The notes: generated by a model from the letters alone, not told the origin. 64,000 nt of DNA from Kitagawia praeruptora (GCA_037693485.1 CM075351.1:8861001-8925000); one strand, 5' to 3'. Positions 41,801-51,469 are shown, numbered from the stretch's first letter. A program made the numbers and translations.

Positions 41801-42143
41801 TCTTTCTGATTCTGATACTGAAGATACTAGAAGCACTTCCAACATTGAAGTTCATTCTGATGTTTTGAAAGATATTCAGAATTCTCAAATTGCTATTCAA
41901 ACAAGACTTCAATCACTTGAAGATAACCAAGTCACAATTATGGAAAATCAAGCAGTTCTTATGAATCTCATTTGTTCTGTTTCTGAATCTCTTGGAATTA
42001 ATGTTGCTGATGTCAAAAAGGGGGAGATAAAGACAATTCAAAGACAACAACAACACTACCAGACTGAAGGAGATAAAGATAAATCTAAAGCTGGGGGAGA
42101 TAAAGATCAGACAAATGGTAGTAAAAAGAAGAACCAGGAGTGA
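38814..42143 (+). CDS. Copia element 3 third ORF (env-position protein), unknown
   Basis: 1,109 residues, uninterrupted, from ATG 38814, eight bases after a candidate splice acceptor. The N-terminal ~280 residues look globular (SSDFHPIMDFLVYGPLSYAL; HLGQDLFDITESVVNSVLCL). Then follows a long Ser/Glu/Asp-rich low-complexity region with a basic KRRFVVSSSS stretch. A second folded-looking block at about 490-590 has VPKLLFPDEYGLLHQRLDLI. The C-terminus has a coiled-coil-like segment (about 1020-1060) and a Lys/Gln/Asp-rich tail. The position matches the env-like ORF of SIRE elements. I see no signal peptide and no convincing transmembrane helix, so an envelope role is not supported by the sequence. 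Confidence 0.75.
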   Translation: MAAQRRLPKSVAFKFGDFDFMTNNHVAAITNKEGVSSDFHPIMDFLVYGPLSYALTASPQINQVAVSQAWENAEVIDSTQSQSGKIVLHLGQDLFDITESVVNSVLCLPVTDSYENVPSDDNIRTMLSELGYSGPLDNMSQLNRSFLRKEWSFYFDQIAKCFTGKCSSFQQITSVTSHIAYSLLYDRVINIGHIILSQMSIKLGSRDQNRKMVYYHRFMQMFVNHFIPDVEARFGREHCVSSYEQQKRIFSDITKKDNEKNLDEIPAIHYPHHFQVILNTHLPTIYNSSFFCGEMAQESQLEENPPVSTQVAQNIIVSETIQEPNFDPQPIVSKKPTSGVSQKTSVVRKRRFVVSSSSSNSSEDDDDLTLAERAELKAAIQLSLLAQRDEKPSHSQAAVSQKAVVLKKGKQLLDTVSQKTVSIEQRSHPKITSVSTPLESSQDKSFAHYIRRTRRKIQLSPTHTESSPTNIMQVSTNQATSMSVFDKRDLDIDSSWETTLSYRLAMGLISLKVKLSRPVLDFLVEKVPKLLFPDEYGLLHQRLDLIKMYFYVSVRRQLVKKFGLSKHVALQSLHAYLFDKDVIIEDASAQGEQLEEVDRGKQSTEDTIAPVVNSRKDQITVTVTQEPSSQRKDDSGAVIADVERSSVMTENASEIPYDMGGMTLVDFSEDQTNFVQSESIHLEGVSQQTTLKDGDVLTMVSNEVLLKTSESSKQPESGILEPVVSERKEDDCMGSETIAAHSLEKTSSHMPYEEPSLHVSSGIKTPSKLYFSVGHESTYLNLSDTVEKMDLDPQFERLAPDQAKGEVERVLTLESQSENEGMDDQLHSEGEKIRKPSFDFWDQVFPESWSENLGMDAGTYSFIKMYQKNDLAHHNAKPEVKAQKQKERLALIINRRGARIKQSLDTYVPDEDPNDPSVPLYVLPISARIETSTVSDHSKEESGFEDVSTQNTGEGDDDHISVPEQKDEDVDTSNQVLLLEYHTTQATSSTRLEDKVLSDSDTEDTRSTSNIEVHSDVLKDIQNSQIAIQTRLQSLEDNQVTIMENQAVLMNLICSVSESLGINVADVKKGEIKTIQRQQQHYQTEGDKDKSKAGGDKDQTNGSKKKNQE

Positions 42144-42345
42144 CAGTGGTGAATCTCAGCTAGGAAGTGGTAAAGGAAGAGCAGCATTAATAGTTAAAAT
42201 TCTTTCTTCTAAGTACTAGATAAATGTCTACATCTGAGAAGGAGGTACTTAACTTCATAATTCTACATTCATAAATTCTATTCTGGTTGTATTGTTATAT
42301 GTTTTGACATCCACAACTTAGATTTATGCTTCAGATTTTAAAGCA

Positions 42346-42360
42346 TAAATAGGGGGAGAT
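42346..42360 (+). other. Polypurine tract of copia element 3
   Basis: TAAATAGGGGGAGAT immediately before the 3' LTR. Confidence 0.85.
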
Positions 42361-43110
42361 TGTTAGGAATAATTCATAAGTTGTGATGTTAAGAATAGAA
42401 TTTACACATTATACTTCTTGTAATCCTGATCTTATAAAGGATTTAGCACTGTATATAGGTTTTATGTGTAAAATAGTTATCTGTATAGTTTAATCAGGAA
42501 TGAACAGTGTATCGGAGACTACATGTCAGGAACAGAGAGCAAATCCTGATGACGTGTCCAATACTGATGGTTGATCAAATACTGATGCAGTGTGCAGATC
42601 CTGATATCAGTCGTGTTACTGATGATGTCATTATGGATGCTACAGAAACTGGCAAGTGCTATAAAACAGGATCGTTGTTTGAAGAACAAGCAAGAAGATA
42701 TTATGAAGGAAAGAGTTTTCTATTGAAGGAAACTATCGACTAGAAGGCAGAACATTGTCATGTATAGATTATATCTTTCTGTTATTAGTTGATAGGTAGC
42801 ATTATAAATACTCTCTCAATATCATTGTAAAGAGTGTGAGGCGTGAGACGAAATTGTGAGTTCGTGTGCGTAGCTCTGTATAAGGTTTGTATTCGAGAAG
42901 TTCGAAACAAACAGAGAGATATTTGTATTGTCAGCAGCTGCTAAAGGTATTGTACACCTTTGGTAGAGTTTGTATTTGATCTTATTAATACAAACAAGAG
43001 TTTGATTCATTCGTTTATTCTTGTTTTTATAATCAAGCAAAAATCAGACAGGATTATATAACTTGTATTCAACCCCCCCCCCCCCCTTCTACAAGTTATT
43101 CGAGTTAACA
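42361..43110 (+). repeat. 3' LTR of copia element 3
   Basis: 750 bp, near-identical to the 5' LTR. The main difference is a longer C run at about 43072-43086. Confidence 0.94.
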
Positions 43111-43653
43111 GCGGGCTTTCAGGGCTCTGGCTTTACGCTTTGATTTTTTCACTTTGGCCTTCAGCCTTGCGATCTCGGTTCGTAATAGCCCAATCTCAGG
43201 CACACTCTCAGCGGGCTCCTGCCGTTCTATAACAGCCTTGGCAGCCTCAGCCTTCACAATTTCCGCAAACTCGGCACTATTCTGAAACTTCAAAATAGCA
43301 TTGCCCTCTGTTGGACGAGAATCAAGATGGGCCTCAGCCTCTTCAGCACGTTCTTTCTCAAATTTCAGTAAGGTGCTCAAATTCCTCACCTGTTCAGATA
43401 AGCTAGCATTGGCGGCCTTAAGTTCTATCTTATCTTCCGCTAAAAACCGCCGCAGATCAGCACTATACTCATAGCTGGCTTTAAGATCATTTCTCTCCAT
43501 CTCGATTTCATGCAAAGCCTTGGCATCATTATTCTTCAAGTATTTCTCGGCGGACACCTCCTCCTCCAACCTTTTGATCCTCTCTTTTAAGGCAAGATTG
43601 CTACCACGGTACATATTCCCACGAGCCATCAACCCAGTGTACATACATTGATT
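43111..43653 (-). pseudogene. Gypsy-A antisense gene 1, coding exon 3 (interrupted by copia)
   Basis: 181 codons from the acceptor GTTCGCAG|AATCAATG, with AG at 43655-43654. Encodes a long charged coiled coil (KERIKRLEEEVSAEKYLKNN; LRTEIARLKAKVKKSKRKAR). It is in frame with exon 2 (phase 0) and is cut by the copia insertion at 43111, continuing at 30910 on the other side. Confidence 0.65.
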
Positions 43654-43744
43654 CTGCGAACACACAAAAAACATCCAACTTACAAACGAATGAATTCATG
43701 TCAATTCTACAAAAATGTCTAAACAACAAGCACAAAGCACTTAC

Positions 43745-44859
43745 CCGTGCAGCATATTTTTGGGACAAACGGCACATCCGCTCCCAACTCAATTCATTCA
43801 TCCTCAAAAGATCATCATCGGTCATAGAATCAACGGAGAAGGTGTTGGGCCCAGATTTAAAAAGAAAACCATACCCTGGACGGGACCCAACTTCTACGTC
43901 GTTTACCTCGTCGTCACTACTTGTGTAGAAAACTATCTCATCTTCACCGTTATCACCTTCATCCTCAGTACCATCCTCAGACTCGTTCTCAGAAGCATCT
44001 TCACTATCACCTTCACAATAATCTTCATCTTCATCCTCGTTATCGCCGTCCACCGGCTCATTCTCAATAGGTTCCTCAATCACAACTTTCTCACCAACAG
44101 CGGGCTCGACCACCTTAGTGGGCTCAATACGCCTTCGTTTAGAAGTGCTGGCCTCATCTACATTTTTTCTCTTCGAGCGACGCAGGGGCAACTCAGGACT
44201 TTCAGTTGCGCCCACTTCGTTTGCTTTCAATACTGGCCCCTCATCTCTAGCAGCGGGCGTTTTCTCGCCGCGCTCACTATTAACACACACTTGGCCAGAG
44301 CCAGAAACAGCCGTGACAGGTTTCACAACCAAATCAGGAATCTTTCTCTGATTACCGGCCTCTTCAACCGGCAATCGAACACCAGAACCCTCACCAACAG
44401 CCCCACTTGTATGCGACACACTGGCCCGTCTAGCAACGGCACCCTCACTTTCACTCTCAGAATCAATAGCAAATTCTCTATTAAATTGCTCATCTTCAAG
44501 CCTCTCAGCGGACCTCTCCATTTCATCTTCAACATCATACCCATCACCTTGGGCATCTTGCAGATCTTCCTCAGAATATCTACCTTCTCCGGTTTCTTCT
44601 TGCTCAGAATCAGCATTACTAGCAGGCACCTCTTCTTCTGCAACAACGGGCACTTCATCATCGCCTTGCTCCATCCGCCCTGCACCAGCACCTTGCCCTG
44701 AAAGGTCAAAGGCATCTATAATGTTTTCTGCCGCAAACATTCCACGAACCCGCCTAGGTCTGGGCGGTTGAAGAAACATAAAATCGGCATACATCTTAGC
44801 CTCTTGCTCTATAGACAAAGTGGGATGAGGCTCCAAATCCACTTTACGGGGATCTAACA
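43745..44859 (-). CDS. Gypsy-A antisense gene 1, coding exon 2
   Basis: 1,115 bases from TTTGTAG|TGTTAGATC (AG at 44861-44860) to GCACGG|GTAAGT (GT from 43744). Very acidic and Ser/Glu-rich in the middle (EDEDEDYCEGDSEDASENES), with an RRSKRK nuclear-localisation-like stretch at its centre. Intron phases before and after (1 and 0) agree with the neighbouring exons. The exons, phases and splice motifs are read from the sequence; the gene model is inferred. Confidence 0.68.
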
Positions 44860-44938
44860 CTACAAAGAAAACCATGACAAAACATCACATACAGAATATT
44901 ACAAGAAACCAAAAGACAAAGACAAAACAAGGACTTAC

Positions 44939-45818
44939 AACAATGTCTTCTTAAATCAACCGGGTCAATCAAATTACCCTCGTTCCATACCTCACCCAAT
45001 GCCTTTACCAGTTTTACTAGATAGTTTATCTCAACCTGGCTAAGGCGATTACGGTCTGTCTTGTACGCACACTCCACTTTCTTCACAAAATTCTTATGCC
45101 AAGCCAACTCCCCGCCACCAACTACCAGAAACTCTTCCTGCCAACCCGCCATTCCCTTGGGAAACACAAATGGGCGGAAACCATCCAGAGCTTTTCCAAT
45201 ACGAGTTTGCGACTTTACAAATTGTAGCTCATAAAAGGGTTTTGCACGGCTGGCTTTAACATCAAACAAACAGAAAAAAGCCCTGAATGTTGGCTGCTTG
45301 TTCAGCGCCTCGCAACTAGCTATAAACCAGTTAATGGACCTTATTGAATTGGGAGACATCTGAGCTAACGGACAGCGAAAATACAACCGAAAGAGATCCA
45401 TCAAGAACTTATGAGGTGGAAACCTTAAACCCGCCCTGAAATGACTTAAGGGAATGCAGACAGAATCATCATCAAAACGGTGATACAATTTCTCACCGGG
45501 TGCCGGCCGTCTCCAGAAATACCCATCTTCAATTCGCAACATCCTTTCAACATACTCACCCCAGTCTTCGGCTTTAAATGTGCTGTCTTGTTGCAAATGA
45601 GCAAATTCGGCAAATTCAGCATCCATATCCGCCTTCGAGTAAGGGGTTGGCACCACATTGGTCGCCCGCCATAGACTCTCAGAACTTTCAAAGAACTGAT
45701 AGCGGTTCCTCGGCAACACGGTTGTATAACCCAGCTGACCAATGTCCGCCCAACGCCCATACATGTTTACTAAGGGCCTTCTCTCACCAGTAGCGGGATC
45801 TACAAATTCATCACCCAT
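44939..45818 (-). CDS. Gypsy-A antisense gene 1, coding exon 1 (PF04195-like)
   Basis: 880 bases, starting with ATG 45818 directly after the acceptor TTTTCTGCAG and ending CATTGTT|GTAAGT (GT from 44938), phase 1. It encodes the conserved part: PLSHFRAGLRFPPHKFLMDL, then FRCPLAQMSPNSIRSINWFI. This resembles the putative gypsy-type transposon family (PF04195, also named Transposase_28) carried antisense by Tat retroelements. No catalytic residues can be named, and the function is unknown. The 79-base and 91-base introns that follow are of plant-typical size. Confidence 0.7.
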
Positions 45819-46295
45819 CTGCAGAAAAAAGCACAATTTTTCGGGTATTACCGCTACCAACGAAGATGGCCGTCACAAATGTCTGGTACACACATATTTT
45901 TTCTACAATTTCCCATTCTAATCGAAACAAACATTTCATATTCTATTCCCTCCACAAACAACAAAACCCTAGAATCAAAAACCCATTTACACAACACTTA
46001 TGAATATATACATATATATATACAAAAAACAAACACCTTATGAACAATACGAAATCATACACATATTTTCACACGATTCAGGAAACGGATTGAAACCACC
46101 AAAACCCCAATAACAACTACACAATCAACATTCACATATTACAAACCTTTAGAGATTATACAATCGCCACATACTTACAAATATCCGAAACATGCAAACA
46201 AAAAACATGAACACAAAACCAATTATATATGAAGAGACAAATTGCATGGTGAAAGGAAACAGAAATAACAAAAGAAAATTACAAAGAAATCTTAC

Positions 46296-46410
46296 CTCGA
46301 ATCTGGAAGTTATATATGGCTTCAATGGCTACAAATCCAGTGCAAGGAGACCAACGAACTTGAAGAACACAAAGAAAATGGAGAGAAAAAAGCAAAGAAA
46401 GACAGTAAAA
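46296..46410 (-). other. Gypsy-A antisense gene 1, non-coding first exon
   Basis: Ends in CAGATTCGAG|GTAAGA (GT from 46295) and contains no ATG. The 477-base intron 46295-45819 joins it to the ATG-bearing exon. The same donor and flanking bases are kept in Gypsy-B near 14560. The 5' end is estimated from the TATA box. Confidence 0.55.
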
Positions 46411-46438
46411 ACCTTAACAAGTGCTACACAAACCCATC

Positions 46439-46445
46439 TTTTATA
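46439..46445 (-). promoter_or_regulatory. TATA box of Gypsy-A antisense gene 1
   Basis: Minus-strand TATAAAA in a short GC-rich setting (GCCGCACGCG upstream), about 150 bases before the first-exon donor. Confidence 0.55.
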
Positions 46446-46836
46446 CGCGTGCGGCGCGTGTAATAAGGGTAAAAAGGTTGCAAAATTTTCGTGGATGGAT
46501 AGGATTGGTCCACGTCACTCTTACAGCCGGTAGAAACTGCCTCGTTTCCAGCAAAAACTGTCCACTATGCATTAACTTCCCACTCACTCATTACACATTA
46601 CATCACAAAGGTACATTCTCTTTCCTCCCAAAGGTCATTTCTCATTAATACGAACTACAACTTATCATTTCACTTATTATTAACATTTAATATTATTCCC
46701 TCATTTATTTCAAAATTCTCATTTATTACCAATTATTACATTTATTCACAAGCATTACAAAAAACGTTTCAAACAACACACCCGTCAAGCACATTAACCC
46801 GTTGTCACAATTTCACAAAAGTTCACAAAATTCACA

Positions 46837-47110
46837 AATTCTTTCTAAGTCCTAAGTGTTGTCCGCCAACACTTGTGGGGCATATTTTCACAAATTTTTT
46901 CTAAACTCCTAAGTGTTGTCCGCCAACACTTGGGGGGCATATTTTCACAAATTTTTTCTAACTCCTAAGTGTTGTCCGCCAACACTTGGGGGGCATATTT
47001 TCACAAATTTTTTCTAACTCCAAAGTGTTGTCCGCCAACACTTGGGGGGCATATTTTCACAAACCTTCTCTAAATCTTAAGTGTTGACCGCCAACACTTG
47101 GGGGGCAGAC
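46837..47110 (+). repeat. Tandem hairpin array before the PPT, 5 units of 56-57 bp
   Basis: Each unit has AAGTGTTG-(TCCGC)-CAACACTT, a perfect 8-bp stem with a 5-base loop, followed by GGGG(G)GC. Stems start at 46854, 46911, 46967, 47023 and 47079. The last loop is ACCGC. The G-run next to CA resembles the real PPT (GTGGGGGGCAA) at 47198-47208. Confidence 0.92.
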
Positions 47111-47192
47111 AAGGTATCATTCTCAAATAATTTTTTCAAAAAACAGAGCGGTATCTTTACTTTCTCCTCCTCCTGTCCGCTAAACCGCACAG

Positions 47193-47208
47193 AAGGAGTG
47201 GGGGGCAA
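47193..47208 (+). other. Polypurine tract of Gypsy-A
   Basis: AAGGAGTGGGGGGCAA adjoins the 3' LTR. Confidence 0.85.
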
Positions 47209-48600
47209 TGATAGGTACCCGCTGTAAGCCTACAGCGGGCACCCGCTGTGAGCAAACCCGCCAACCGCTATCACGCATCCACCTATAACAAATACTCATT
47301 AATTACACATGTGTCATTTCATATTATCTTTACTAAAAGCAATCCACTTGACAAACAAATATCTACACACAAATATATTTGTGTTGTAGGGAGAATTTCG
47401 TTACAACACGAAATTGGAGGTTGCTGGAATCACGGAGCAAAATACGGATATTTTGCTAAGAACACGAAGAACACGAGAGGAGATTGGTGTTTGTTTGTGG
47501 CTGATCTTGTTGATAGATAGTCAGGGGTGAGCTGAGGCGTATCCAAACAAGGTGCCTACGTACCCTATTTATAGGGATCAAGCCTGACGTAGTTCTTGGG
47601 CCACAAGTTACCTAGACGGGCTAGGGTTTTAAGAGATAAGCCAAGGTCCAAGCCCATGTATCTAGGGCTGACATGGCAATGAGTTACCAATCTTATCCTT
47701 AATTCATGATCCAGCTGTAGAAGCCCATGACCTTGAACGGATAGACTTATCCAATAAAATATCCATCAGGGCCCTTGCATGCGACCTCATGAAGGCCTGG
47801 CCATGCGAAGCGATCCCAGTCTGCCCAAGCGACCTCATGAAGGCCTCGCTATGAGCCTTCCAGAGAAGAGAATGATCTTGCCGTAAATGATAAATGTGAT
47901 GCACAAGCGAAGCGATCCCCTGATGGGCATCGCCAGCGAGGCTCTGTGTTGCGAGGCGCAACCCTGCAGCGATCCCTTTGCCAAGGCACGTTGGGCTGAT
48001 TCTAATAATGGGCTTTAGTGACCCAATCTTCATCTTCTAGGCCCATCATAGATTATGAGCCATCAATTTAGCTAATTAAATCAATTTAGCTATTATGCCG
48101 GATTTGGGCATAACAATTTGCAAAATATCTCGTTACCTTGCTCACTAAGGCAGGGGACCATAAAGGCAACTAAGGGGACACAAAGGCATTCAAGCTATGA
48201 CAAAAGCGGCTGTGCTAGAATCGAGGTATGTGGGAAAGGGACACTAATCACTGTTCCAATAGTGGCTCACTGTAGCTTTAACGGCATAACAAGTGGGTCA
48301 CCAAGTGGGTGAACAGTTATTAGAGGACCTAGCCTATAAATACCCCCATTCTACACACAAGGTGATATATACAATTTCAATAGCACAAAATCTACCATTC
48401 ATTCTCTCCCTTTACACAGATACATTTTCACCCGTTTCGATTATTATTATTTCGATTACTGATTCTCACACCGGAGGTGCTTGACGGCCACCACCCCCGG
48501 GCGAGCATTATTTTGCAGATACCCAAACTCAGGTGAAGTACCCCCGGAACAGTGAGCGGAACAGTGATCGGAAGCCATTAATCGACCGTGAGGATTATCA
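47209..48600 (+). repeat. 3' LTR of Gypsy-A, split by a solo LTR
   Basis: 47209-47381 and 48121-48600 (with target duplicate 48116-48120) together match the 5' LTR. Confidence 0.93.
47382..48115 (-). mobile_element. Solo LTR (unrelated family) inside the Gypsy-A 3' LTR
   Basis: 734 bp with TG...CA ends and ATTTG duplications at 47377-47381 and 48116-48120. The minus-strand orientation is favoured by CCCTATAAATAGGG (TATA box 47566-47573) followed by GTACGTAGGCACC. No internal domain; short open frames are incidental. Confidence 0.85.
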
Positions 48601-48720
48601 TTGTCAAATGTCAACGAATAAAGTTGAAGAGAAATTAGTTAACAAAAAAAGTTGAAGAGAATTATTCAAAAATAAAAAAGTTGAAGAGAGATTTGGGATA
48701 TAATAAATAGATAATATAGG

Positions 48721-49101
48721 CCATTGTTCCACGGAGAACCATATTACGTGGAGAACCGTTGAGAATCACTTAAAATACATTATAATTGCTTTATATACAA
48801 GGGCCCCGCAGGGGCATCTTCACAAAAAAGTCTTATAATTCTATACTCTATCTATTTATAAAAAAAATTACAAAAATTGTTTTTTAAAAAAAAATTTCAA
48901 AAAATGATGACGTGGCAACATTTTTTTAAATTTTTTAAAAAGTTTTTTTTAAATTTTTTTTTTGATGAATGGATAGAGGGTAGAATTATAAGACTTTTAT
49001 GTGAAGGGCCCCCGCCAGGGGCCTTATATAAAGGATTATTTTAATGCATTTTAAGTGGTTCTCCACGGTTCTCCACGTAAGATGGTTCTCCCTGGAGTGG
49101 G
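48721..49101. mobile_element. Foldback MITE, about 130-bp inverted arms
   Basis: The left arm GGAGAACCATATTACGTGG... and the right arm (inverse, ...CCACGTAAGATGGTTCTCC) pair imperfectly. The inner arm carries GGCCCCGC-AGGGGC, and the centre carries GATGACGTGGCA in an A/T-rich loop. Superfamily and exact ends are not resolved. Confidence 0.7.
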
Positions 49102-49495
49102 ACTCTAGATATATAACTTAATTTTAGTGTTCTTTAATTTTCTGTTTTCATCACATTTTAAACTCGAATATCAATACAAAATATTTGAATTCACTAATTT
49201 ATTTCCGCGAACTTCTGACTGTAATTATTTCCTTTTACTGTAATTAATTGATTTCATTTTATTCTGTATCATTCTGAAATTTCTGACCAAAGAAAAACAC
49301 AACATTAATTTTTAATTAGATGCGGGAACAAATTACTGGATCAGTCCAATTGTACAAAGGAGGAATTAAATATTAGGTTAATCCTTTATCAGTTGTAAAT
49401 AGAAGTTAATTAATCTTGAGCCGAAACATTAAAATTTTGGTTGGTCGGTACTTGTTGATTTTAGTTATTTACCCTTAGTTAATTACAGATAAAAG
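49102..49495. other. Intergenic, nothing recognised
   Basis: AT-rich, without credible ORFs or repeats. Confidence 0.5.
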
Positions 49496-50310
49496 AGAAA
49501 ATGACCAAAATACCTCATTTTAACTACCCATGATCCAAAATGCCTATTTTTGCTACTGTTGGCCCTATCTACCCAAGGGATACGCCACTGGCAACGGCGT
49601 ATCCCACGTACTATACCTGCCAGAAAATCGACAAAACCAACCAGAAAACGAGAGCTCTTTCTATGACGATTTTGACTGGAAAATGGTCGAGAGCTCCGTC
49701 TGCCACCCTCACGTCGTCTCCCACCCTCCAAATCATCACCACAGGACCAACTAATCGTTGTCTTCTTCGATCTGTTGTCCGTTTGTCTAAGCTGGCCCCG
49801 CAGGGGCGTGTCAATGTCTCGCCGGAAAGTTGAAAACGGAAAATGGAATGGTTTTGGGCGTTTTCAATCCGGCAAATGGAATGGTTTGAAATTGGTGTAG
49901 ATGTGTAGAGAATCGAGAGACAATTCGAATGGTGTGTTGTATATGTAGGGAAAATTAGGGAAATGGACAAACAGATTGAAAAAAGAAAAACAATCGCAAT
50001 CGTCATTATCGCTGGTAGCTGGAGACGACAAAGACGATGTGAGATACGCCTACTGGAAATGTGTATCTTCGAATACACATTTGGTAGTTGCGTATCCCCA
50101 TCTACTGTTCACTACCACACACCAGCGTGTCTTTATGATAAGGCTTTTCCACAAACGTGTCTCAGGGACACTACACTCCCAGTAGCGTGTCTTACGATGC
50201 TCCAGCACCAGTAGCGTGTCCCGTGGGTATTAAGGGCAACACAACCTGGCGGTGGGTATTTTGGTTATGGATGTTTAATTTGTGGGTATTCTGGGCCATC
50301 ACCCCAGATA
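49496..50310. mobile_element. Possible TIR element of unknown superfamily
   Basis: Imperfect inverted ends (ATGACCAAAATACCTCATTT against the inverse of TGGGTATTCTGGGCCAT). Internally there are several ATACGCC / GTAGCGTGTC repeats. ORFs inside have no recognisable domains. Confidence 0.35.
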
Positions 50311-50329
50311 AAATCCATCCTATTAACTA

Positions 50330-51370
50330 ATTAATTTTTTTTTTAGATTAAACATATTATATTTTCTATTTTTTACTAATTAATTAATTTCCCTTTTTCA
50401 GATAAAACACAATATCTTTTATATTTTATCTAACTAAATTTCTTCTTTCTTATAAATACTACGAGCAATTTTGTTTCATAAAATAACATAATTATATTAT
50501 AATTACTATTAACTAATCAATTAACTTTTTCAGCCAAAACATGTTACCTTTTCTCTATTCTGTAACTAAAATATCTCTTTTTCCAATTATATCACAGTTG
50601 ATTGTATCTAATAAAATAAATACTAATATTATAATACTAATAAATATCGATTACCTTTTTCAGCTAAAACGTAGTATCATCTTTTTCATATTTCATAATT
50701 AAAATTCTTTCTAGAAATATCACGGGAAACATTAATTTCTCACTATCTAAACACACTACGAGCAATTTAATTTAGTAAAATAACATAAATTAAATTATAA
50801 TTACGATAAACTAATCAATTACCTTTTTCACCTAAAAAATATCATCTTTTTAATTTTCACATTACCTATTCTATTTTCTCTAACTAAAATTTGTCTTTTT
50901 TCAATTATATCACGGGCAGTTCTATCTAATAAAATAACAATAACAATATTATAATATTAATAATTAATCGATTAATTTTTTCAGCTAAAATATATAATCC
51001 TTTCTATATATATATTTTCTAACTAAAAACCCTCTTTTTCTAAAAATATCACGGGCAACATTAATTTTTCCTTTTTTCTAAAAACATTACGATCAATTTT
51101 ATTTAGTAAAATAACATAATTGAATTATAATTATTTCACTTAAAATATGTTTCCCTTTTAATTTTTTCTAACTAAAACCTCTCTTTTTTCAATTAAATCA
51201 TGGCATTCTATTTTATAAAATTAAATAATAATTTTATAAATACTTATAATTAACCAATACCTTTTTCAACTAAAATTTATCATCTTTTCAATATTTTCTA
51301 ACTAAAATTTCTCTTTTCCTATAAATATCACGGATAACAATTATATAATTATTATTAAATTATCTTATTT
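50330..51370. repeat. Degenerate AT-rich tandem array
   Basis: Recurring order of modules: CTTTTTCAGCTAAAA, TTTCTAACTAAAA, ATATCACGGGCA and TAAAATAACATAATT, in about six or seven units of 115-190 bp. No coding potential. Confidence 0.6.
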
Positions 51371-51469
51371 AAAAATTTATGCCTCCTAATTACATATTTT
51401 AAAAAAGTAGTTCAAATTAATAAAAAAGAATCATATAATATTAAAAGAAATCCGTGCATGAGTTTTAAG

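Larger units (their letters stand above)
30916..43110 (+). mobile_element. Complete SIRE/Maximus-like Ty1/copia element (copia element 3), 12.2 kb
   Basis: Flanked by GCGGG at 30911-30915 and 43111-43115. LTR, PBS (tRNA-Met type), Gag ORF, Pol ORF, a 1.4-kb inter-ORF region with an antisense ORF, a third large ORF, PPT and LTR are all present without disabling mutations. By eye the LTRs differ by three substitutions and the length of a C run. It is inserted in the last visible coding exon of the Gypsy-A antisense gene. Gag with a coiled coil, three zinc knuckles and an extra ORF after pol fit the SIRE/Maximus lineage. Confidence 0.95.
22324..48600 (+). mobile_element. Complete Tat-lineage Ty3/gypsy retrotransposon (Gypsy-A) with nested insertions
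   Basis: Bounded by perfect 5-bp duplications TTGTC (22319-22323 and 48601-48605). Contents in order: LTR, PBS, gag-pol ORF, minisatellite, two antisense transcription units, hairpin array, PPT, LTR. A 12,195-bp copia element (30,916-43,110) and a 734-bp solo LTR (47,382-48,115) are nested. By eye, the two LTRs differ at three positions in about 653 bp: C/T at the first base, T/C in CTATYACGC, and A/C in CGTTACMTTG. That indicates a recent insertion. Gag-pol is intact, but the element is split by the later insertions. Confidence 0.95.

Noticed and set aside
38814..42143. Calling the third copia ORF an envelope protein
   Set aside because: Only the position supports it. No signal peptide, membrane segment or cleavage pattern is visible.
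43715..44701. 328-codon plus-strand frame in the gypsy element
   Set aside because: Complement of the acidic antisense exon. The residue pattern (Thr/Leu/Phe/Ile-rich) is that of a shadow frame.
47704..48033. 109-codon frame in the solo LTR
   Set aside because: Repetitive, low-complexity frame inside an LTR with no domain.
49611..50078. 155-codon minus-strand frame in the TIR-like element
   Set aside because: No recognisable domain, and overlapping frames on the other strand are equally open.
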